Positions 8,798 to 18,845 of a stretch of DNA of 64,000 nucleotides are shown piece after piece. The notes under the pieces are model-generated. The model saw nothing but the letters and a program-made list of their open reading frames with translations, made no database searches and had not been told where the DNA came from. Position 1 is the stretch's first letter. Each line of letters begins with the position of its first letter. A program made the translations under genes and the position numbers. The stretch comes from Henricia sp. BOLD:AAB3569 (taxonomy: Eukaryota > Echinodermata > Asteroidea > Spinulosida > Echinasteridae), in contig JBBELK010000218.1 in assembly GCA_037783545.1 (NCBI GenBank), forward strand, positions 1,240,001-1,304,000, read 5' to 3'.

Positions 8798-10572
8798 TCA
8801 CTGGGATATCTGGGTGGAAAATGTTTGCCTTACAAGCGAATTTGACAATGACGGGACTAAACTACTCATGCACATCCCCACCTGTCGTTTGAACTCGTCT
8901 GCAATGGGCTGCGGATTAGGAACACTTCCCCGGTCGCTAAGAACCGCTATCCTCATTTGACCTGCGTAGGTTAGCACAGATATACTAATGGGGACGTCGT
9001 TGCCTGGCGTCATCCAAAACAGGACCATCTTGAGCTGTTTGCCGCCGATAGAGAGAATGTCTTCCCCAAGAGCTAGGTTGGACACGGTACAGCTGCTCTC
9101 ACCGACGAACGAAGACAGGAAGCCGTGGGCAACTGACTCGGGGAATGTGGTCATGATGGCCTTGGTCATGCCGTACAGCACTACGTGCTCAGTTGAGAGT
9201 TTGAGGTCATCCATGCGTCTTTTTGTGTCCCACAACCGCGGAATGGCACCCTCCGTGCTGGTTGCAAGTTGGACATTGGCAAGACTAAAGCGATTACCCA
9301 TTGGGCCTGCGTTACTGCACCTGGACTCAGAGCCTCGGAAGTCCACGGCTATGTTGGAATGGACGTTCTTGGGTTGGTCTATACCCATGGATTTAAGGTA
9401 CAGCCTGAGGCTTCCGGCCACGGCTGACATGACCAGGTCGTTCAGAGTGCATCTTGTGACCAGCTTCACGCGATACACGGGAGGGAGGTGGATCGCGTCC
9501 GACCACGCTACCTCCTTCTGCCCCGTCATTGTCCGATCTCGGAAGAGACTAAAATCTTCGCTTCCGCAAAAGATCTGCCTGAGGACAACCAGAGGTCCTA
9601 CTATCAGAGCCCTGATAATGTTAAAAGCTAACGCTCGTCGTCCAAAGCGGGTTTTCCGCGGTATCTCAACAAGCGATTTGGCATGGCTGTCCGCTAGTGC
9701 TTTGTGTAATAACTCAGTGAGGTTTACTCCATCTGAAACACAAGCGTGAATGCGGAACAGTAGGAGGGTATCGGGCTGATCGGAGCCCAGCTGAAGGACG
9801 TGCATCTCCCAGAGGGGTCTATCGTGCATCAGGCCTGAGCAGGAAAGTTTCGAGACGTAACTCAATACGTCTGCTTTAGTTCTGAAAGACTCGGTGACTT
9901 TGACTATGTGATTGTCGATATTAAACTCGTCATCATTGCTCCACTGGTAGCCACACACTGCCGGAAGCACGCGCTGTGTGAAGCGGGCGTATAGCTTACT
10001 CCCTCGTTTGTTCTCGGCGGATACCAGCCGTGCCAGGAGCAAATCGCGGAGTCGCGTTATGTCCAGACTTCCATCCAAGTGCAACAAGCAATGGTTTACT
10101 GACCGATTGACTTCGGCCTCGAAGAGCCAATAGCGGTCCATGGTGGAGAGTAGCTCGGGGCAGCCCATGCGTGCACATCGCTGGCATGACACCAGCCTGC
10201 GTACGGCGTACGCCAGGGGCACAGCGATCAGCGTAAGCACCAATACGGGAATGCATGTTGCTAGGGCGAGAAAGACAAACAGAAGCGTGCCTAGCAACGG
10301 GAAAATGAGACTTTGATCGGCCGGATGTTTCAGTCGTTTTATAGGCTTGACTCCATTGGCCATGGATATCCGTGCATTGCTCTTAGGGTGCTGTTGCTGT
10401 TGGTGCTGCAAGCGCCCTTTGGCAAACTGGTTGTCTCCCGCTGGCGTACTGTACAGATTGGGCTCTGCATAATCTAAGGTCACATGGAAGGAATCTACGC
10501 TGTCGGCCCTCGACACGGTCGTGTGAGCCGCTTGGGAGCTAGATCCCGAAGGAGACTGCTTTTTGGATCCTG
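8798..10572 (-). CDS. WS/DGAT family acyltransferase, exon 2 (terminal)
   Basis: Terminal exon of a 620-residue protein (numbering includes exon 1). The family joins fatty acyl-CoA to fatty alcohols or diacylglycerol, making wax esters or triacylglycerol at ER membranes. Seen in order: Ser/Gln-rich N-terminus; hydrophobic segment at residues ~118-152, probably one long or two short membrane spans; domain start LSTMDRYWLFEAE (~171-183); RPLWEMH (281-287); HACVSDG (305-311); TLNDLVMSAVAGSLR (405-419); GNRF (455-458); TVSNL (525-529); SYAGQ-like LTYAGQ (563-568); stop TGA at 8800-8798. These match the known landmarks PLW, HHxxxDG, ND and the SN block. The second catalytic His is Ala306, so activity is doubtful. 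The acceptor is a NAGNAG (ACAG|CAG|GAT), giving exon starts 10572 or 10569. The frame continues upstream of the GTG at 10516 to the acceptor, so GTG is not the start. Confidence 0.9.
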
Positions 10573-11467
10573 CTGTAAAGAGAAAAATTAAGACCAGCTT
10601 AATTTATATAAGAGTATAGACACCACTCAGTGGCACACCCATGCAACATCGAGAGAAAAGTTAGGTTCTTAAGTAAAACCTGAGGGAGACATACAGATGT
10701 GCCTCATAGCTCAAGCTGGTAGAGCATCTGCCTGGTGTGTCAGAGGTCTTATGGAAAACCTGGGGGAGTACACAACTGTGCCTCATAGCTCAGCTGGTAG
10801 AGCATCTGCCTGGTGTGTCAGAGGTCTTGGGGGGAAACCTGAGGGAGTATACTAGTTAGTACCACTGTGCCTCTTAGCTCAGCTGGTGAAGCATCTTCCT
10901 GGTGTGACCAGAGGTCTTAATAGGGTAAACTTGATGGAGTATACCACAGTGCATCATAGCTCAGCTAGTATAGCATCTGCCCGGTGTGTCAGAGGTCTTA
11001 GGGGAAACCTGGGGGAATATACCACTGCATGTGCCTCATAGCTGAGCTGGTGTAAAGCAAGTACCCGATGTGTCAGGGAAACCTGGGGAGTGCACCATTG
11101 TACCTCATAGTTTAACTGGTATTGCATCGGCCTGGTGCATAAACAACATAAATTGTGATTAGGAAAACACAAGATTAATCACTGTATGTTTTTGTCATCT
11201 TTTCAATAACCTCGGCATTTTAGTTGCAGGAAGAAATTGATTCCTTTTAATAACACCAAAAAGCCCGAAATCGACCTCAGCCAGGCGTGTACATTTCCAA
11301 ACGTAATACCTGCGAAAATCTGACACCTGCAAAACGCACGCAAACGTTATAATCAACCCGTATCGCGTGGAGCCGCGGACGCTAATAGCCATGTTTTCGA
11401 CGTATCGTTTCTCCCGTCTAAAAGAGAGAGGAATCCCATGGGATTATCTCTACAAAGATCATCTTAC
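10573..11467 (-). other. Intron 1 of the WS/DGAT gene (phase 1)
   Basis: 895 bp, donor GAAG|GTAAGA, acceptor CTCTTTACAG. The single G left from exon 1 joins CA of exon 2 to make GCA, keeping the frame. Holds the tRNA-like array described separately; the remainder (11150-11467) shows nothing recognisable. Confidence 0.65.
10699..11140 (+). repeat. Six tandem tRNA-like units in the WS/DGAT intron
   Basis: Units begin at about 10701, 10780, 10869, 10951, 11033 and 11101 (spacing 79, 89, 82, 82, 68). Each has GCCTCATAGCTCAGCTGGTA, then GAGCATCTGCCTGGTGTGTC, then a link like gaaacctgggggagtataccac. The first two blocks are the 5' half of a tRNA with a good A box; the T arm is missing, so none is a functional tRNA. 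The same unit is the head of SINE family Q. The array lies antisense to the host gene. Confidence 0.8.
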
Positions 11468-11555
11468 CTTCGCACGCGATTTGCGATAATCTCCTCTCAG
11501 CCCAAGGGGACGACGGGTGCTGCTCAACTGGCGGGCTGGGCGATAGGTTCGCCAT
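11468..11555 (-). CDS. WS/DGAT family acyltransferase, exon 1 (start)
   Basis: ATG at 11555-11553 (context GTCCCATGG, G at +4) encodes 29 residues, MANLSPSPPVEQHPSSPWAE followed by RRLSQIACE, plus one base before the donor GAAG|GTAAGA. An in-frame TGA at 11597-11595 blocks extension upstream, so this ATG is the first in its frame. Phase 1 at the donor matches the phase needed by exon 2. The short, Pro/Ser-rich peptide has no domain and would simply head the cytosolic N-terminus. The support is splice consensus, phase and CpG-rich context, not homology, because the N-terminus of this family is variable. An alternative upstream ATG (11650-11648) opens a 42-codon frame that ends at a TGA shortly after the chosen ATG; it could act as an upstream ORF. 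Confidence 0.6.
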
Positions 11556-11720
11556 GGGACCGGTCGCTCCGATTTGCCCGCACGTTGTGGCAGCTCACGC
11601 CGCTGTCGTACTCTACACGAATATCCGTGGTCCTCGCCCCGAACTGCATCTCGCTGTATGCATAAATAGAGTAGTACGATCGAATGTCAATTTACTCGGC
11701 ACATAAATTTGCCAGCGTGT
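11556..11720 (-). promoter_or_regulatory. CpG-rich 5' region of the WS/DGAT gene
   Basis: The 200 bp upstream of the ATG are dense in CpG compared with their AT-rich surroundings. A weak TATA-like CTATTTATG lies at about 11661-11669 on the minus strand. The upstream frame starting at 11650 would lie in the 5' leader. No initiation site can be fixed from sequence alone. Confidence 0.35.
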
Positions 11721-12308
11721 CGGGACAAGTACTGACAAGAAGCTATGAAAAGACGGACGGAAACGCGATGTTCTTATAAATTTATTTGCTGAAGTTAAAA
11801 ATAGTCTGGGTATAATATTTTAACTCCTACGTGCGCAGGAGTCAACTTTTAGGGAGGACGGAAGACAACTGCCTCAGGTGGTCTTGCCTGCCCTTTCTGC
11901 AGTCTTCACAGAGACTTTTTATTTTCCAACGAAATGCCCATATTAAACACTATGAGCGCCTCTGAAAGTGTACAATTTATTGGCAATGCCATTTTGGTTG
12001 CGAAATTAGACGCTGACTCCTGAATATGGATAAGGCGCAAGTGAATTTGAAATTATTAATTTCAATATTACTGCAGGACGATTTAAATCTAATACGCCAT
12101 ATTTACCGACTGTTAAAACCTGTCTGCACTGTTTGCATTGGCCTAATAATTTAAGTAAATGTATGCAGAAAATCGATTTGTCCCAGTTTCAGTTGTACTT
12201 TATACTCTGATAATAGCAATAATTATTCCTGGGTCATTATTCCGAGAAAAAAATCACATATTCATGCTTAATAATTGGGGCAAGCCGGGCAGGGGTTCGA
12301 GTCGTATC
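11721..12308. other. Intergenic DNA, nothing recognised
   Basis: Mostly AT-rich DNA upstream of the WS/DGAT promoter. No exon, RNA gene or terminal repeats seen. Confidence 0.5.
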
Positions 12309-12946
12309 TTAAAGGGCCCCTGAAATGCTAAATAACTTGATGCACAGTTTTTGCTCCATATGAAGGATTACTTGTTTAGAAAGACAATACTATAATATAC
12401 CTATATACACATACACACGGTGATTTCCACCATGCATAGCCTTAAGTCTTACCTACAATACTATACTGTTCATTTTGATGCCCCATGAATAAAAGGTGGC
12501 ATTTTCAACTGTGAAATTTATTTGAAAGAGGGCGCTGTTTGGGGCATGTCACTTTAGGAACATATGGTAGAAAAGCAAAGACAAAACATAAGACTTCAAA
12601 CTGGAATTGTGGAAAATTGCTGCAGTTTCCAGCCTTAGTTTTTGCATGGCTTACAACAGGCAACGTGTAAAACAAACCCAGACAATCATGGGCTACAAAG
12701 ATTTCAGCAAATTGGGGAAAATCCTGAAATATTTTGTGCACAGTTGAATAACATTTTTCTGTGTTTGCCTGATGTGACATCACAACTTTGCTCATGAATA
12801 TGTATATAAATTTGCATTAGCATAACAAATTAAAAACCTTTTAACCCCCAAAACAACTTCCAAGCAGGGTTTGTGCGACAGTAAATGAATGGAGTAGTTG
12901 CATAGCATAGATTTCATTGATAAAAATACCATTTCATGACCTTTAA
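12309..12946 (-). mobile_element. Family F element, complete copy
   Basis: TTAA at both edges (12309-12312, 12943-12946), ends TTAAAGGGCCCCTGAAATG and the inverse of TTAAAGGTCATGAAATGG. 638 bp. Shares its interior with 18267-18845, 24952-25326 and 59827-60320. Carries a minus-strand open frame (12795-12505) whose peptide, including FYTLPVVSHAKTKAGNCSNF, resembles translations of the other copies. Confidence 0.75.
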
Positions 12947-13081
12947 GTGACCCCTGGGAGGGGTGGTTATCTCATTGAAGGGTTTATCCCTCGGTAGGGC
13001 TTGTTAAGCTCACGTGATAGCCAATCCTATTCAGTGAGGGACAACTGCAATACTGTGTTTCGAGACGACCAATTGGCTTTT
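12947..13081. other. Short spacer
   Basis: Unique-looking DNA between family F and a tRNA-like remnant. Nothing recognised. Confidence 0.4.
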
Positions 13082-13153
13082 AAATTATAGCTTAATTGGT
13101 AGGGCGTCTGCACGTTAAGCAGAAGGTCTACTGTTCGAATCCCGGTGGAGCCA
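13082..13153 (+). pseudogene. tRNA-Asn-like remnant (GTT)
   Basis: The A box region TAGCTTAATTGGTAGGGCG, a perfect 5-bp anticodon stem TCTGC/GCAGA around loop ACGTTAA (anticodon GTT) and a B box TGTTCGAATCCC are visible. The acceptor stem does not pair and base 33 is C instead of U. Best read as a tRNA pseudogene or SINE head. Confidence 0.55.
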
Positions 13154-14078
13154 AGTTGTTTTTCACTGCATCCAGATTTCGCAAACTCATGGACATTTGT
13201 CGACATTTCTATCGAAAATTACCATAATGTTCTGCTCTTATATTGGATATTTCACACGCAGTCCCATTGAGCTTATTTATTCCTTTAATTTTGCAAATTA
13301 CATTTTTTAAAAAAAGGTGTAAAATCTGTCTGCCGTGAAATTTGTGTATACAGACGATAAGCACTCATAAAATAATGAATATTACATATACGCAGATTGC
13401 GTCTTTTATCTAATGGAAACACACGCACAATTATTCATTTATCATATAATGTCCTTGGAGAGTCAGAAATCGCCCTTAGGTTGGTAGTGGTACACGGTCA
13501 TGTTTCGCACACAGATCCGGCTCAATCCGTATTATTTTACTTTCCCTGTCACCCCGCGGTAATCCCCATAATCGGGAGTACATTAAATTTGCATGAAAGC
13601 CCGACGGGTCCCAGACGTGTTCCCATGGTTACCGTGTAATATTGCAGTCATTACGCACATCTGTTATTCTGTAGAATGAAATATTTATTTTCGTGTGTGT
13701 ACCGCGTTTAGTGGCGACGGGCGAGCTATCTAATTATTTCACTAGAGCACTTATATACGCAGTGAACATGTTTGATTTTTTTCGCAGTTCCACGTTTTCA
13801 CTGCTGCGGATAAACAACCTCGACCAATCTTAAAAATAAACCTTCGCATCATAACCTTTTTCGCAATGAAAAAAAACCAATTGCATAAACATGTTGTTTC
13901 TGTGTACAGCTTCTTTATGATTCTTATGTTATGGCAGAACAAAGCTGTACGTAAGAACGCCACTCCTTCGCTCGGTTTTCTAACAAAATTGAAGCTCCCG
14001 TATACTATCGATCGCTACAATGACAATGAGCCTCGCTTTGTGTGTAACATTCTACATAATGTCTGGTGCCCCGAAGTC
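13154..14078. other. Intergenic DNA, nothing recognised
   Basis: AT-rich with scattered GC patches (13490-13640). No supported exon, no inverted ends. Confidence 0.45.
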
Positions 14079-14150
14079 TTCACTTTGTTTAGAAAGTCAC
14101 ACTACGCTGTTGTTGCTACGTGGTGCACGCCAATGCTTAGGTAGCCTTTT
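14079..14150 (+). repeat. Family M fragment
   Basis: agaaagtcacactacgctgt and TTGCTACGTGGTGCACGCC match 16990-17045 and, inverted, 44790-44930. Only one side is present. Confidence 0.55.
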
Positions 14151-14208
14151 TGACAAGGCCTTCTGGCTTCGGGGTTATTGTTTGGTAAAAGAACATTTTT
14201 TGGGGGGT

Positions 14209-14237
14209 AACTGCAAATGTTGTATTGGGGCTTTAAG
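14209..14237 (-). repeat. Solo end of a TTAA-type miniature element
   Basis: aactgcaaatgttgtattgg then ggctttaa resembles the right end of the inverted family C copy at 40440-40636. No partner end was found nearby. Confidence 0.35.
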
Positions 14238-14239
14238 GC

Positions 14240-14623
14240 AATATGTTTACTTAGCCGCTGCAAGAGAACAAATTACAAAATATTAACATCTTGCATATTT
14301 CCTAGCATATATCAAGATGAATTGGTGTTCCATGACAAATTTTAAGTATTTGGTTACGATAAAAACACCATTATCGTTCAAAATAAATTCCGCATTGGAA
14401 ATGCGAAAGTCATTATTACCTACAAATAAAATCAATTATTTATTGCATGGTTGCTTGTCCATGCATGCTGTGGGAAAGAAACATGTGTCATGCAGTTTGG
14501 TCGGTCCGGCGTTTAAACTACTCCAGTGGTGTATTATTCATTTTATGTGCACCTTATATCGACAAGGCACAGCTAAAAATAGATGATGGAGGGCTGAAAG
14601 TTTTAATTTATAAATAAATGTAA
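14240..14623. other. Intergenic DNA, nothing recognised
   Basis: No gene or repeat structure could be supported. Confidence 0.4.
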
Positions 14624-15224
14624 CTACACTCTAAAAACAGATTGGTTGAATTCAACCAATTGGTTGGTAGATATGTGTCCAACCAATATATTGGTTAAAA
14701 TAACCAATCATATTGGCTAAAATAACCAATCATAGTGGTTAAAATTACCAATCCGTATTGGTTAACCAATATGGATTGGTAATTTTAACCAATATGATTG
14801 GTTAAAATAACCAATATGATTAGTTATTTTAACCAATATATTGGTTGGACACATATCTACCAACCAATTGGTTGAATTCAACCAATTGGTTGATAGATAT
14901 GTGTCCAACCAATATATTGGTTAAAATAACCAGTCATATTGGCTAAAATAACCAATCATATTGGTTAAAATTACCAATCCGTATTGGTTAACCAATACGG
15001 ATTGGTTAAAATAACCAATATGATTGGTTAAAATAACCAATATGATTGGTTAAAATAACCAATATGATTGGTTAAAATAACCAATATGATTGGTTAAAAT
15101 AACCAATATGATTGGTTAAAATAACCAATAATATTGGTTAAAATAACCAATATGATTGGTTGGACACATAGGCCTATCTACCAACCAATTGGTTGAATTC
15201 AACCAATCTGTTTTTAGAGTGTAG
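14624..15224. mobile_element. TTGGTT palindromic element with tandem core
   Basis: 601 bp, ends CTACACTCTAAAAACAGATT in inverted orientation. Just inside are repeated blocks of GGTTGAATTCAACC, gtgtccaaccaata and a core of a ~22-bp unit (TTGGTTAAAATAACCAATAT), at least seven in a row at 15003-15150. The unit is itself nearly palindromic, so both strands can fold into many alternative hairpins. ACACTCTAAAAA ends are known from miniature elements in fish; kinship is inference. No target duplication is evident. Confidence 0.8.
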
Positions 15225-15229
15225 CAATA

Positions 15230-15582
15230 TTAAAGGAGCGTGCCCAGATCAAATTTTTGACTCTCCATTTTTCCCATGGGTGTCGAGATTTTAACACCAT
15301 ATCATGTGTCATATTTTTCTCATGCCATTCTAAAATTTCGCGCTCTCAAGCCGGAAATTTTTGCTACTTGTCAAAAACCACAAATGTTTAATTATTATAA
15401 ACTAATTTATCCAGTTATATAAAGCAGTGCAGTGATTACACCAACCTGTTTGCTTCCACATCCAAATTGGAGATTGCATATTTCCTGTTTTCTTCCCATG
15501 GATAGTATTTTGGGGAGTTATTTTATACGATTGTTAATTAGGTTAGAACTAAATCCATTTTCTGGAAAAATCTGAAAGCGTA
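15230..15582 (+). mobile_element. Family E element, 3'-truncated
   Basis: TTAAAGGAGCGTGCCCAGATC at the left, then the family landmarks tttcgcgctct, agtgcagtgattacacc, ttccacatccaaattggag and ccatggatagtattttgggg. The right end (…agctcctttaa in complete copies) has decayed to aaagcgtaatt. Confidence 0.65.
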
Positions 15583-15846
15583 ATTATCTTTATAAATAAA
15601 CTACTGATTAAGTACGTATATGACGTAAGTTCTCATAGCTAGCAATGGGTTTCAAAAAGAAATGGTAATATCAAAATGTTGTATTATAGTTGTATTATAC
15701 AGACATACTGCATGTGTGCAAATCATGTACATAGGCTGTACATACATGTAGTATACATGACATAGGGCATATCCGGACATTTATGCCATCAACTATAGCT
15801 TTCATTTTACTTCATTATCAACTCAAGACATGCTGTTTTTAAAGTG
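15583..15846. other. Spacer rich in acatgta words
   Basis: Low-complexity tracts of TACATGTA/GTACATA type at 15700-15760. Nothing else recognised. Confidence 0.4.
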
Positions 15847-15960
15847 CGAGGAAAACCCCTAGGGAAATCTCCTGCGGGGGGAAAACCCACGCGGTCAAGT
15901 AGGAACTGCAAACCCAATCCACCTAGCCTCGGAATCGAATCACGGACGCCAGAAATGAAA
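15847..15960 (-). repeat. SINE family R fragment
   Basis: Inverse of the 'gggtttgcag ... ccgcgtgggttttcc ... gattt' block of 5508-5781, continuing into a decayed tRNA head (gaatcgaatcacgg). Confidence 0.65.
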
Positions 15961-16506
15961 TACGGGGAAAGAACCATGCACTCAATCTTTCATGATTTGA
16001 TTCGCGCTGTTTCAAGGAAAATCCTCCTAAATATGTTAACTATACACGAACGAAGAGCATGCACGCAAGAGCATGCTTGCATAATCAACTTTTATCAAGA
16101 AAAATTAGAGATTAATGTCAATAATTAATGCAACAAAATAGGATTTCAAAAAGCTCTATAACCAAACATCCGGCTTTAGGTAAGGGTATGCTTATTATAT
16201 ATAGTGGGCGCGGGTCGAGGTTGGCTGGAGATTACACAATTTCCGTCGCATCGTTGCCTAAGGGTTATTATTAATATTGTGCAGCCATCACAGCAGGGTT
16301 CACGTGCACGTCCTTTCGTTAGATAGGTCTTTCAAAGACGTGGCTGCTCGAAAAATTGAGGTTTGCCTTAATGGAATAAGAACATATAAAGCAAGTGGCC
16401 GTATGCACTATGCGTGCATGTGAACTATCAAAGAAGGAGTCGTGCCAGCAGAGGCTTGGACGATTCCAACATTTTTAGAATCGATTCCGATTCCACTTAT
16501 AGGCAT
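15961..16506. other. Spacer with a palindromic cluster of CG words
   Basis: Nothing gene-like. AGAGCATGC occurs twice near 16060 and the region 16200-16440 is of mixed composition without a supported exon. Confidence 0.35.
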
Positions 16507-16533
16507 AACCAAACTTGGGATGAGAGAAAAATC

Positions 16534-16743
16534 GTAAGGGCCTTATTGGGATTCAAACCCGAGATCTCTGACTCACCGGGCAGATGCTCTACCAGCTGAT
16601 CTATAAGGCACAGTTGGTATACTCCCTCATGTTTTTCCTATATAGGCCCAATTTTTCACCCGGTGTTGCATGGTATACAGCGCAACTGGGCAGAGTAACG
16701 AATGCAACATCTGGTATGGTGCTGATCACCATTGAAATGAAAC
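16534..16743 (-). mobile_element. SINE family Q insertion with 27-bp target duplication
   Basis: The 27 bases at 16507-16533 are repeated exactly at 16744-16770 (start AACCAAACTTGGGATGAGAG). The insert, read on the minus strand, has a ~120-bp leader and then a tRNA-like unit with A box TAGATCAGCTGGTAGAGC and B box GGGTTTGAATCCC, ending …aataaggccttac. The tRNA-like part is therefore at the 3' side, unlike typical tRNA-headed SINEs. Such a long exact duplication points to recent target-primed integration. Confidence 0.8.
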
Positions 16744-16934
16744 AACCAAACTTGGGATGAGAGAAAAATCATATCCAAAAGAATAATTGCTCCCTCTCCT
16801 TTTGTTCCGCAATACTTCTAAAAGGCTAATAACAATCACTGCGGGTATACTGCGCCAAGATAATGGGAATCGATTCTTTAACTTTCAATCGATTCTAATC
16901 GACACCAGTAAGGATTCGCCCAGCCCAATTAGCC

Positions 16935-17240
16935 TTTTGCGTGTAACAGTTTGCATAAAGGCCTGCGCCCCAAAATATTCACTTTTAAATGGAGGGGAAG
17001 TTTAGAAAGTCACATACTGTCGTTGCTACGTGGTGCACGCCATTGCCTATAGCAACCAACAGTCTGGTTGGTGTATGCCATTATCTCCTATACGGTGAAC
17101 ATGGTATATTGATTCTGTACTTCTCACCTGCTGCGTGCACCACATAGCGACAACAATTAGTCTGGTCAAGTGAATACTAAGTGTGCATGTAAACGGAAGT
17201 ACGTCAGTACACCAGATGCTACTCGTGCGAAACACGCAGA
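16935..17240 (+). repeat. Family M repeat
   Basis: gcgtgtaacagtttgcataa … TTGCTACGTGGTGCACGCC … GGTGCACCACATAGCGACAA-like … cttagtattcacttgacc (inverse). The same modules occur inverted at 44720-45005, and single modules at 14079-14150 and 36600-36665. The two GTGCAC modules face each other, which suggests an inverted-repeat element. Confidence 0.5.
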
Positions 17241-17827
17241 AGGCTAATCTGATATTTTCGGCATATACTTGGAGTGACTTGAAATGCATCATAGCTTGTG
17301 TAACGTCCGACTAATGCATAAGGAATATGCCATTAGTGGCACTGTTGCTTAGGTTACAGAACGGCTGAAATAAACCGATTGTACACAGACTATTCATGCT
17401 TGATTTTCCACCGTGACCTAATGTTCGCAACACTTCGGTCAATAATTCCCCACTTAAGAGGCTCTCAATGTATTAGAAGCATCTTTTTAAGCATCAATTA
17501 ATCAGAAAGACAACCATCTTCAGGTGTCATTTTGAAGAATAATCGCACAGGATGACATGCAGATTATTTGACGCGATATTGACAATATCCTATAGGCAAG
17601 ATTTTGAATATAAAAACATGCGATGAAAGACGCACGTGCGAATAAGGGTGAAATGGGCACGTATACATTTTCAAGTGTCACGCTTTCTCATGCATCACGA
17701 AATCACCCTGTGCCGTATACACACCGTACATACCGAGGAAATCGTGTAACTTATAATCACTGCAGCCCTCTCTATACGGCTGCATTATTCAACAAACTTC
17801 TGTTCTTAACAGTCAATCCTACTATTA
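17241..17827. other. Intergenic DNA, nothing recognised
   Basis: No gene, RNA or repeat structure could be supported. Confidence 0.4.
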
Positions 17828-17980
17828 AGGCCACCTTAAAAAAGAGGCCACCTGTTTATAGTGGCCACCCGTCTTTGATCCCAAATGCCATGTGTATAAT
17901 CCTAATGCAACCTCTGTACAGGGGCCACCTGTTTATAATGGCCAGTATTTTACGGTCCCGAGGGTGGCCACTATATACAA
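17828..17980. repeat. GGCCACCTGTTTATA repeat
   Basis: Three to four imperfect copies of ggccacctgtttatagtggc in direct and inverted order, the last ending ggtggccactatatac. Probably a small DNA-transposon derivative. Confidence 0.5.
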
Positions 17981-18266
17981 GTTTCACTGTTTCACTATCT
18001 TTTTAAGAATATATTTATCACTTAATTACAACAAACCTGCATACGGTTATCATGCAAAAGAAAGATGATATACAACAAATTCAATACACGTACCTAACAC
18101 AGAGACATCGGGCGCATCATCTCAAGCTACTTTCCCCAACCCCCGGCTGCGTATTTGTTTTTTCCTAGGAGGATTGAGGGCACATTGCGCGCTCCTGATT
18201 GGCCTAACCACATGCATAGCCTATATTGCATAGTAGATACTGATGTGTTTTGTTAATAGCTGTCAC

Positions 18267-18845
18267 TTAAATGGCCCCTTATTTGGGATTTTTATCAATG
18301 ACATATATGCTATAAAACCAATATATTCAGTTACAATCATAAAAATCCTATTTGGAGCTTGTTTTGGGGGTTAAAATTAAGGTTTTTAGTTTTTTTGCTA
18401 ATGAAAATATGCATATTCCTGACCAAGGTCACGATGTCACAAGAGGAAAACACAGGAAAATCACATTCAACTGTGCACAAAAGATTCCACCTTTTTCTCA
18501 AACGTCCTGGAACTTTTGTAATCCATGACTGTTTGATTTCGTTGTACATGTTTCCTGTTGTAAGCCATGATAAAACTGGGGGAGAAAACCGCAGCTATTT
18601 GCCACAAGTCGAACTTGAAGTCTTATGTTTTTTCTTAACTTTTCCCTTCCGTCTTCCTTACGTGTGCACTCCAAACAGCGCCCTCTGTCTGTGGTTTATT
18701 GCAATGAAATCTTCAAAGTTGAAAAAGGCTACCTTTTATTGATTTTACTTCCAAACGAACAATAGCATGTCTTGTTGAACAAGTAATCCATCATATGAAG
18801 CAAAGATTAGGCAAAAAGGTGTTTAGCATGTCAGAGGCCCTTTAA
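18267..18845 (+). mobile_element. Family F element
   Basis: TTAA at both edges (18267-18270, 18842-18845). Ends TTAAATGGCCCCTTATTTGG and the inverse of TTAAAGGGCCTCTGACATGC. Carries an open frame from about 18359 to 18742 whose peptide (VTMSQEENTGKSHSTVHKRF) matches those of the other family F copies. Confidence 0.75.

Noticed and set aside
8988-9749. 253-codon plus-strand frame opposite the WS/DGAT exon
   Set aside because: It is the antisense shadow of a strongly supported coding exon, with no domain of its own.
10514-10516. GTG as the start codon of the WS/DGAT protein
   Set aside because: It is a GTG within an exon whose frame continues to a splice acceptor; eukaryotic initiation there is unlikely and an upstream ATG exon fits.
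11438-11665. Plus-strand frame across the CpG-rich patch
   Set aside because: Antisense to exon 1 and the 5' leader of the WS/DGAT gene; the minus-strand reading has splice and phase support.
14990-15160. Regularly spaced repeats resembling a CRISPR array
   Set aside because: The units are contiguous palindromes without unique spacers and lie inside a eukaryotic terminal-repeat element.
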